NCBI RefSeq assembly: GCF_958450345.1
Contig: NC_088784.1
Coordinates: forward strand, 60,683,247-60,747,246
DNA: 64,000 nt
Reading direction: 5' to 3'
DNA from: Calliphora vicina
Taxonomy: Eukaryota; Arthropoda; Insecta; Diptera; Calliphoridae
The first letter of the stretch is position 1; each line of letters starts with the position of its first letter. The notes beneath the pieces were generated by a model. The model searched no databases. It was not told the DNA's origin and was given only the letters and a program-made list of their open reading frames with translations. This document shows, one piece after another, positions 57,086 to 64,000 of this stretch. Both the position numbers and the translations under genes were made by a program.

Positions 57086-57419
57086 TGTTAAAGTATGTAC
57101 AAATATTCGAAATGTCCTGGAAATGTTGAGAGAGAAAAGAGTGCTCAAACGTAAGCGCAGAAATTACTATTAGTTTGAAGCTTCATAAAAAATTATTTCC
57201 ATAATGATAAGTTACCTGCCCAACAAAGCATTGAGATTTATTTTGTCTAGTTTTAACTCGGTATTATGAATGAATTACTCCTTGAGAAGTTCAAAGATAG
57301 TTAAGCTACCTAAACCCAGAGAAGACGTAAGTCAAGTGACGTCATGTCGCCCATTAGTTTGATGTTTGAAATCAAACTTTTTGTTTGAAAACAAACTAAT
57401 GAAAAGCTGTTCCTTGAAA
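57086..57419. other. Unassigned DNA
   Basis: Nothing recognised apart from a short inverted pair near 57352-57403 (CATTAGTTTGATGTTTGAAA against TTTGAAAACAAACTAATG). Confidence 0.35.
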
Positions 57420-58200
57420 GGGGTCGATTGGAATTGACTATAATAATAAAGAATGTCGAGTTGGTTGGAAAATACTGCAAGGGAATCGATGGAAGTGGAG
57501 TTGAATGGAATTGATTGGAATCGACTAGAGTGTAATATCGATTGTAATCAAGTAGAATGGTGTCGATTAAAATTGACTCGAAAGAAATTGATTGGTATAA
57601 ATTAAAATGTAGTATACATAATGGAGTCAATTGTAATTAAGTAGAATGGCGTCGATTGTAATCGACTAGAAAGGAGTTGATTGGAATAGGCTAGAATGGT
57701 GTCGTTTGGAATAGACTAAATAGGATGCATTCGTTTCGAATCTGGATTAGAACGTAGTCGATAGGAATAAACTGAAAGAGATTTGGAATCGACTAGTTTG
57801 GAGTCGCATGTATCAATCAGAATGGAGTCGCTTTATTGAAATCGACTTGAATGAAGTCAACTTAAATCGACTATAATGGAGGTGGTTGGACTAGAACACA
57901 GTCTATAGGAATCAACTGGAGGATAGTCGATTGGAGTAGACTAGAATACAGTTGGTTGAAGTGGAATTAATTTGAGTGAATTTGACTAGAATAAAATTGA
58001 TTCGAATCGACAAGAATGGGGTTATTCGAATATAATTTATTTGCATCTAAGTACTAGAATAAATATGTCTGTATATTTACTGGAATCAACTTGAATAGAA
58101 GGAACAGGAAACAACTGTCGATTGGTATCGAATTTCAGTTAATAGGATATGAATAGCGTGTAATGTGATTTGAGTGATTCAAAATCGACTAGAATAGAGA
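57420..58200. repeat. Degenerate GGAATCGACTAGAATGGAGT-type repeat
   Basis: About 780 bp are built of irregular units near 20-30 bp whose consensus is close to TCGATTGGAATCGACTAGAA plus TGGAG. Individual units differ strongly. Small blocks with the same words lie at 49070-49195 and around 63605-63720. No coding: the minus ORF at 57310-57630 reads the repeat. Confidence 0.8.
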
Positions 58201-58358
58201 CTACTATATGCCTTGTTTACCTGAACCAAAAGAGCAGGTAATTTCTAATATATTTACTTTATAGTAGTTAAACTTCAAAGGGTCTTCAAATTTACTGCTG
58301 TTTACGATTGGGTGAAATTTGAACCAAATAGAAAAAATATATTTTTTTGGCCAATTTG

Positions 58359-58749
58359 TATACCCTTCATCTTCGTGAGAAGGGTATATATAAGTTTGTC
58401 ATTCCGTTTGTAATTTCTACATTTTTCATTTCCGACCCTATAAAGTATATATATTCTGGATCCTTATATTAATATAGACAATATGGATATCTTATGATAG
58501 ATATTTCAGAATCCATTGCAACGATGTAGATAAGGCTATAGTAAGTTGGTCATAGTAAGTTGTCATAAAGTTGGTCATAGTAAGTTGTAAGTTGTCATAA
58601 AAAAAAATTTAAAAATTTTGAAAAACTATTAAAAAAAAAAATTTAATTTTGTTTACCTAAAAATATTTAAACAAATTTATTTTAAAGTATAATTTGGTGA
58701 AGGGTATATAACATTCGGCACAGCCGAATATAGATCTCTTACTTGTTTT
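58359..58749 (+). mobile_element. HINE-A copy with internal deletion of the GTCT core
   Basis: 5' end TATACCCTTCATCTTCGTGAG, then GACCCTATAAAGTATATA and TGGATCCTTAT. It then jumps to ATATAGACAATATGGATATC, losing the GTCY part. The tail GAAGGGTATATAACATTCGG and hairpin GCACAGCCGAATATAG are intact. A small duplication of TAGTAAGTTG words lies near 58540-58590. Confidence 0.85.
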
Positions 58750-60034
58750 AAAAAAAAACCTAACGTAGTTGTTGATATTTGAAATTAAATAAAATTCATA
58801 AAATATCAACCACTCACTTTTAGAAAAAATTAAATTTTAATTTCAAAATGGGTCAAATTTGACCCGAAGACCCTATGAAAACATGTAAAACGTACTTTCA
58901 TAACACTCATATAGTTTTAAATTTTGTAAAATTCTACATCCTATTTTTTTAAATATATAATTTCTGCATCTTACTGCTCCAATCCCAATTACTTATTACA
59001 TTAGATAGAGTTTCATATGTAGCTGTTACTGAAAAGTAAATTAATTTCATTTTGTATTTCCAAAAAATCTTTAAACCTTTCAAAAAATGCTTGCCTTCTC
59101 TGCTCGTTATGTGTGTGTTTTATTTGAAATTTTGCATACAACAAATTCATGATTCTAAACTTTGAACGGAGACTCTGCAGAACAATGAAATTGTATTTAG
59201 CAGATAAAGTAATTTGTTTAGTTTAGTCTTTTGGACAGGAAGTTAGGAAACTCAACAGAATGTTTGAATTGTTATTTCAGGAATGAATAAAAACAATAGA
59301 ACCGTTACAAGTACATAATCAAATTGTTTCAAATTCCTGTAGTGGTTTGTTTTAGAGTTTCTTGTGAAGGTAATAAAAGATGAATTTAAGAAAACAGCAA
59401 GAAAAACTTTAATAGAACAAAGGAGCAATGAAAAGATATTATTTTGTGGGTGCGTGTGAGAGAGCAAATGTACAAAAAGTAGTATAATTAATTAAAATAT
59501 AAGAATTAATTTTATTTGATTGCTTTATTTGTACGGATTGTAGGAATATAACGAAGAGTTTGTTATAACTTAATACAACGTTATTTAGCGTAGAACTAGA
59601 TAACATATAACTAAGTTGTTGTTATTTGCCAAGGTTTATGAATTAAGAGGCGATAATCTCTTTCTTTATTTCAGTAGTTGTATTGTAAATGTACAATTAA
59701 TACCTTTTTCTTTTAATAATTCTTTGTAGCCTACATATGCCGATTTCAAAGTTAATTTCCATTTATTCGTATCATATATCGAAAATGAGTTCAAGCCCGT
59801 TGCTTTAATTTAAACAATTGCAACCTCGTCACTAATATCTCACATTGTAGACACTGTCAAATTTATTAACATCTACTTAAAAATACAACAGACTAATTAC
59901 AAAAAAACTTGTGTACAACTGCAGTGTACCAACATAGCCTTTTGGCGTGGGCCAAAATATAAACATATTTTTAATGAATTGAATTAATTTGGAATTTAAT
60001 CGTACATATCTTAAGTATCGTTCTTTCCTAGTGG
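58750..60034. other. Unassigned AT-rich DNA
   Basis: No element, gene or tandem repeat was recognised. The open frames at 59252-59467 and 59877-60062 have no motif. Confidence 0.35.
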
Positions 60035-60042
60035 GTATCTTG

Positions 60043-60243
60043 CATACATGGGCATACTGCATTACTTTTTTACTGCAGTAAGGGTTTCAGTAAATGCTTA
60101 CTGGTAATGAAATATAAATTTACTGAATACTGATTTTTTTTCAGTAATCAGTAAAATTTACTGGTAATGAAAATTGAAGTGCAGTACCAGCAAAATTAAA
60201 TATATACTGAAAAAGTACTGATACTGCAAAGGTCCCATCTATG
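60043..60243. mobile_element. 201-bp hAT-type MITE
   Basis: The ends CATACATGGG and CCCATCTATG are inverted, and the 8-bp TSD GTATCTTG occurs at 60035-60042 and 60244-60251. The interior repeats TACTG / CAGTA words (TTTACTGGTAATGAAA twice). Non-coding. Confidence 0.78.
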
Positions 60244-60251
60244 GTATCTTG

Positions 60252-60829
60252 CAATAAATGTACTTTACTCGGCAATCCTTGGACTAGTTCAAGTAAGCCC
60301 TCAATGCGTGATATGGTCCATCCGTACTTACATACATACTCGTAATAACAACATTTTTAATGAAACACACAAACAACAACAACATAGAGAAGGAGATTGA
60401 TTAGGAAAACTGAAGAAATAGGGAAGAAGACAGGGAAACGGCCTAGAAGGGACACCTAGGGTTTGGACGTCAACAACAGTGATACTATTTTGGGAGGGGG
60501 ATTGACACTGATGGATGTTCATGGCAAAATTGTTGCGCATGAATGACACAACTGTGAAGAATGAACGGTGCAGATGTCACCGTGATATCTGCTCTCAGTC
60601 AGAACGTAGAGCCCGGTCCTTCCATCACTGTGGCTAAGTGCTGTCCTGGGATCAACCTTTTCCAGATAACTTGCTGCGGCCTCTGCCTCTAAGCCTGCTC
60701 ATCATAGCAGGGAGACAATAGTGCCGATTACTACAAGTTCGGGAAATAGGTGATGTTTTATCGACTAAGACTGTCTTTAAAACGAGCTACAGAGTTTGCT
60801 GATATATCACCTAAGGTCCACACACAGGT
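60252..60829. other. GC-richer unassigned stretch before the Jockey relic
   Basis: From about 60400 the composition becomes noticeably GC-richer (GGCCTAGAAGGGACACCTAG, GTAGAGCCCGGTCCTTCCAT). It may be the 5' part of the Jockey element or the tail of another LINE. The minus ORF at 60328-60549 has no motif. Confidence 0.4.
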
Positions 60830-61438
60830 GTCCAAGGAATTGGATACCTCCAACTGGATCTCTTAAAAGAAGAAGGAAGCTATTAAGAGAGCTAGATCTG
60901 GACAAATCAGATATAATAGAATTTATTCTGCAAATGCCGAACGGCTCCTAAATGAAAAAAGAAGAGTTCGAAAAGAGTGGCAATTGCACAGATCCTTGGA
61001 ATTTCGAAAAATGGATTCATTGAATAAATATTTAGAATGCCTGTACGCAACCCCGCAATCGGATTATTTATTATAGCTGACAACAAAAAGTCTTAAAAGA
61101 CCTTTCATATGAAAGACCATCCACCACTTGAAATTCAAGTGGTGGATGGGCAAGAAATGATACTGAAAAATGTAATAACTTTGTTAATCATTTGAAAAAA
61201 GTATTTGTACCGAACACATCAAATGAAGCAATTGAGTTGCCACCTGTTGTACCCCATTTTGGAGCAGCTGTACCCCTACGTTTTGAGATTTGAGAGATTG
61301 AATAGGCTGTTGTTGATTTAAACTCAAAGAAAGTATTGGTATTGACAAAATCAGTAACAAGATGCTTATGAAGCTACCCCGGATAGCAATAAACGTCTTG
61401 AATATTATCCTCCAAAATGGAAGGTTTCACTGGTTAGC

Positions 61439-61798
61439 ATGATACCTAAGCCGGGAAAAGAACACACAAAAGTAGAATCAAACAGACCCATCAGCTTATT
61501 GTCTAATATATCAAACCTATTTGAGAAGATACTTATGAACAAGTTGTACCCGATGTTAACAGAAAACAATTGTATTCCGAATCATCAATTTGGATTTAGT
61601 AGAAAACACAGTACTATCGAACAAACTTATAGACTTGTAAATATTGTAAGAAAAGCGATTGAAGAAAATAAATATTGTTCCGCACTCCTCATCGACATTT
61701 CTCAAAATTTACCCGCAAACACACCAAAGCTATTGGAAAGCTATTTAACTGGTCGAACAGTTAAGGTTAAAGATGGAGACTTTTTAAGTACTGCATAA
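61439..61798 (+). pseudogene. Jockey RT, fingers region with internal deletion
   Basis: The frame reads MIPKPGKEHTKVES then NRPISLLSNISNLFEKILMN, HQFGFSRKHSTIEQ and CSALLIDIS, all canonical for Jockey-clade reverse transcriptase. Right after DIS, where the family continues with Q-AFDKVWH and the KL..LP block, the sequence jumps to LPANTPKLLESYLTGR, losing roughly 30 residues. A TAA follows at 61796-61798, yet PIEAGVPQGS continues in frame beyond it, so that stop is a point mutation. The catalytic aspartate of the DIS block is retained, while the YADD block further on is deleted. Confidence 0.85.
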
Positions 61799-61829
61799 CC
61801 CATTGAAGCTGGAGTCCCCCAAGGCAGTC

Positions 61830-62003
61830 GCGTGGGATGGTAGTGAAATACTTCGGAATACATCTCGATCGTCGCCTTACTTATGGAAAAGTCATATAGA
61901 TGAAAAGTTGACTCAAATGAAATTGAAATCAATTCAAATTAATTGGCTTATTGGTAGAAACTCTACGCTTAGTTTAGACTGCAAACTTCTACTCTATAAT
62001 AAA
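61830..62003 (+). pseudogene. Jockey RT, post-catalytic region
   Basis: After VPQGS the copy skips the YADD region and resumes with VKYFGIHLDRRLTYGKSHID, then INWLIGRNSTLSLDCKLLLY, typical of Jockey elements (consensus VKYLGL-LDRRLTW, then WLLGR-S-L---NK-LLY). The frame is entered by a deletion of the catalytic segment and is cut at 62000 by the TA target of the Tc1-like element. The same reading frame picks up again at 62883, directly beyond that insertion. Confidence 0.8.
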
Positions 62004-62882
62004 GAAGTGGCCACTTAAAATCCGGACGGATTAAAACGAGCATAACTTTTAAATGAAACAACGTATTAACATTGTATACATGAAATTAAAGGTAAATTAT
62101 TAAGCTTTAAAAAAATATAACTGCAGGTTTATGTGTCTTTATTTCGAATACATTTTCTGGCCTTTCTTTTTATGCCTCCTATTAATAGCTGCACAACTTT
62201 ACTTCCCATTTCTACCGTTATTCCAGCATATTTATTCCACTTTGTTCTCATCAAAATCTGGTTATTTACTGTAACTGCACTCTTTTTCACTTTACGTTTA
62301 ACAATTGCCCAATATATCTCGATTGGACGAAGATTTGGGCAATCTGTTTAATTGATGTGTTTTGCTATAACATCAATATTATTCTCAGTATACCACTTCA
62401 TAGTTGTATTTGAGTAATTACAACTTGACTAAAATTTTGTATCAGATGTGTGATGTCTTATAAATGACAACAATCGCTTTTCCAAACTATCTTTTTATAT
62501 ATAATTCTGAAAATTCTTTAAAAACATTTCTGAAAATCTTGACTCTTCTAACAGCAGCACATTAATATTTTTGTTCAATTTTACGTATTCATATTTAAAG
62601 ACCATACAACCTCGAGCTGCCGAGATGTAAAATTTCTGACCTGATATCTGCCAAAAATCAGATTTTGGGTTCCCTTTAACACGACAAAGTCGGATTTTCT
62701 AGATATTTGTGCACAGATTTATCACTAGCTTCTTTTTAAAACTAAACATAATGACTTGCAATTCATTGCAGAATAATGATAGATTTGTTGTTAAAAACAT
62801 ATGAAAATCTTTTTCCATTTTGATAACTGGGAGCTTTGTTATGATTACTAAAGTGCGTACGGATTTTAAATGGCCACTTCTT
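62002..62882 (-). mobile_element. Tc1/mariner element nested in the Jockey relic
   Basis: The TIR AAGAAGTGGCCACTTAAAAT and its inverse ATTTTAAATGGCCACTTCTT share CCG-ACG further in. The TA TSD (62000-62001, 62883-62884) falls at the break in the Jockey frame. The transposase tail reads on the minus strand. At 881 bp it is shorter than a full Tc1 element (about 1.3-1.6 kb), so the N-terminal half of the gene is largely lost. Confidence 0.85.
62129..62348 (-). pseudogene. Tc1-like transposase C-terminus
   Basis: On the minus strand an open stretch of 72 codons reads TDCPNLRPIEIYWAIVKRKV followed by KKSAVTVNNQILMR and ends at TAA. It matches the third catalytic block of a group of insect Tc1-like transposases (consensus NCPQLRPIE-FWA-VKRK), with the catalytic glutamate of RPIE present. 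Just upstream, past an in-frame TAA, KWYTENNIDVIAKHIN matches the preceding family block, so that stop is a degenerative mutation. There is no ATG at the start of the open stretch. The plus-strand ORF at 62133-62351 is only its shadow. Confidence 0.85.
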
Positions 62883-62883
62883 T

Positions 62884-63126
62884 ATGATAATAAAACCGAT
62901 ATGGTGTTATGACATACAGCTATGGGGCACGGCCTCAGCGTCAAATGTAGAAAAGATCCAAAGACGCCAAAACAAGTTTTTAAGAATGATCACTGTTGCC
63001 ATCTGGTATATCAAAAATGGGAATATACACAAAGATCTAAACGTGCCCCTTGTAAAAACTGAGATCACGAAAAATGTACAAAAATATTTAAAAAGAAAAC
63101 TTGTGACCGTGGTCACACTTCATTAA
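62884..63126 (+). pseudogene. Jockey RT, C-terminal region
   Basis: The frame reads IIKPIWCYDIQLWGTASASN followed by VEKIQRRQNKFLRMIT and later NGNIHKDLNVPLVKTEI, the conserved C-terminal segment of Jockey-clade ORF2 (consensus LKPIWTYGIQLWG-AS-SN, then IQR-Q-K-LR-I). It is the continuation of the region ending at 62003, separated only by the 881-bp Tc1-like element and one TA. A TAA ends it at 63124-63126. The last residues of related elements (a PSDL-like tail) appear just after, in another frame. Confidence 0.85.
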
Positions 63127-63299
63127 GAAGGAGGGACACATCAGACCTAATTCAAAGACAAGAAGGAAGAATCAACAATGAATAAACAAATTTTCGTCCG
63201 GCACTAGCTGGACTAATTAAGTTATAATTATTAGATATAAAATTTGAAATACTTGTTGTTAGTTCATTAAGTAATGAATAAATAAAAATTTAAAAAAAA

Positions 63300-64000
63300 T
63301 CTGGAGGCAATCAAGGGCAATCAGCGGCAAAGAAAGCAATGAAGTCGACGAGTTCGGTTTTTTAACGTCATAAATCGGAATGATATGGATGAAAGAAGCA
63401 GACCGATCCAAGAGCGTCAAGAAATTCTAAAGAGCCACAGTTAACAATTGCGGCGATATTGGTCCGGGATCGCAGCTAAAAGTGATATGGGCCTAGAAGT
63501 GATACTGGTATATAGAATATTAAATACTTTCATAATACTCTGTAAATCGAATACTATGACTTGCAATCTACTTGAAAAGTGTATATTGTAATAGAAAGAG
63601 TTGAAGGGAATTGACTTCAAAAGAGTTCATTGAAACTTAAATAAAATCGTATTCGAATTAAACAATTTTAAATCGACATGGAAAGATTTTATAGGAATAT
63701 ACTTAAATGATGTCAATTAACGTTTTCCTTACTTTACAGGAGAAGGAACACACCTTAATAAATCTTAATGTTTTGATTTGCTATTTTTTTAACACAGATT
63801 TTTATAAATGTCTTCCACCAATTTAATGTTGTGACATTTTATTTTATCAATGGTGTATTAGGGTATTATCTATCGAAGTATGCAAAAAAATCAATTTTGG
63901 AAAAAAAAACGAGTTAGGGCCTTTCTATATTAAGGTGACGATATATAGCTTCAAAGAAATTCGACTTGATTGATGAAGACTATCCATATGATACCATATA
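63300..64000. other. Mixed relics at the window edge
   Basis: 63300-63480 is GC-richer and unrecognised. 63605-63720 has words of the GGAATCGAC repeat. 63725-63950 carries CTTTACAGGAGAAGGA and GTTAGGGCCTTTCTATATTA, a rearranged relative of the MITE at 2304-2556. Confidence 0.4.

Larger units (their letters stand above)
60830..63299 (+). mobile_element. Decayed Jockey-clade non-LTR retrotransposon
   Basis: In several frames the plus strand gives: the post-endonuclease linker (EKRRVRKEWQLHRSLEF near 60955; LTTKSLKRPF near 61075), RT (61439-61798), the block after the catalytic site (61840-62003), and after a Tc1-like insertion the C-terminal region (62884-63126). The tail ends in an A-rich run near 63285-63299 after AATAAATAAA. 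The pattern of conserved blocks is that of Jockey/BS/Juan elements. Large internal deletions and frame changes make it dead. Confidence 0.8.

Noticed and set aside
60328..60549. 73-codon minus-strand ORF in a GC-richer stretch
   Set aside because: Cys/Leu/Pro-rich translation without motif; it probably reads across a LINE 5' remnant.

Overview
This window looks like gene-poor, strongly AT-rich nuclear DNA of a dipteran fly, probably a calyptrate. I infer this from dispersed repeats with (GTCY)n cores, a terminal hairpin ATTCGGCACAGCCGAAT and paired TATACCCTTC / GAAGGGTATA motifs. That is the architecture of DINE-1 / INE-1 / mini-me (HINE) elements, which are non-autonomous Helitron/Helentron relatives of flies. 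I found no intact host gene, tRNA, rRNA or CRISPR array. Almost everything I can name is a transposable element or its wreckage, and many elements are nested. Family labels such as HINE-A, HINE-B and hAT-1 are mine.

Layout. At 0.3-1.6 kb a HINE-A copy is split by a solo Ty3/gypsy-type LTR, itself split by a 186-bp MITE: three layers, two with exact target-site duplications (TSDs). At 2.2-3.2 kb lies a TIR element with a nested MITE. At 6.0-13.0 kb a HINE-B copy is broken by a 1.4-kb foldback, by hAT-1 (which holds a HINE-A piece and hAT-2, which in turn holds a hairpin MITE), by a hairpin-family fragment and by a dead I-group LINE. At 13.4-23.6 kb there are MITEs, a minisatellite, hAT-3, another HINE-A and several inverted-repeat elements, including a 638-bp almost loop-free hairpin. 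At 24.6-26.5 kb a HINE-A has expanded its GTCT core to 989 bp (about 247 units). At 32.6-34.1 kb hAT-4 contains a Harbinger-like MITE. At 35-39 kb there are mariner-like transposase scraps and TIR elements rich in AGGCCT.

The best-preserved element is a Ty3/gypsy retrotransposon at 39,791-44,738: identical 208-bp LTRs, 5-bp TSD GTGAG, primer-binding site, gag, pol and polypurine tract, no env. It has a frameshift near the gag N-terminus and a TGA inside RT. It sits inside a pogo/Tigger-like DNA transposon (39,660-45,625, TA TSD) that keeps a scrap of DDE transposase. That transposon lies in what may be an intron of a small gene-like unit flanked by GGTGTCAAATCG repeats, my best candidate for something undescribed. 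At 49.7-54.4 kb a second HINE-B copy carries a 2,410-bp foldback with arms of about 1.18 kb, plus a Tc1-like MITE. At 57.4-58.2 kb there is a degenerate GGAATCGACT-type repeat. At 60.8-63.3 kb there is a decayed Jockey-clade LINE interrupted by a Tc1/mariner element whose transposase tail reads on the minus strand.

How it works together: I see no pathway. The window is a record of successive insertions, and the long near-perfect hairpins and nested antisense fragments are plausible sources of double-stranded RNA or piRNA. Coordinates of elements with TSDs are exact to a base or two; those of fragments are approximate.
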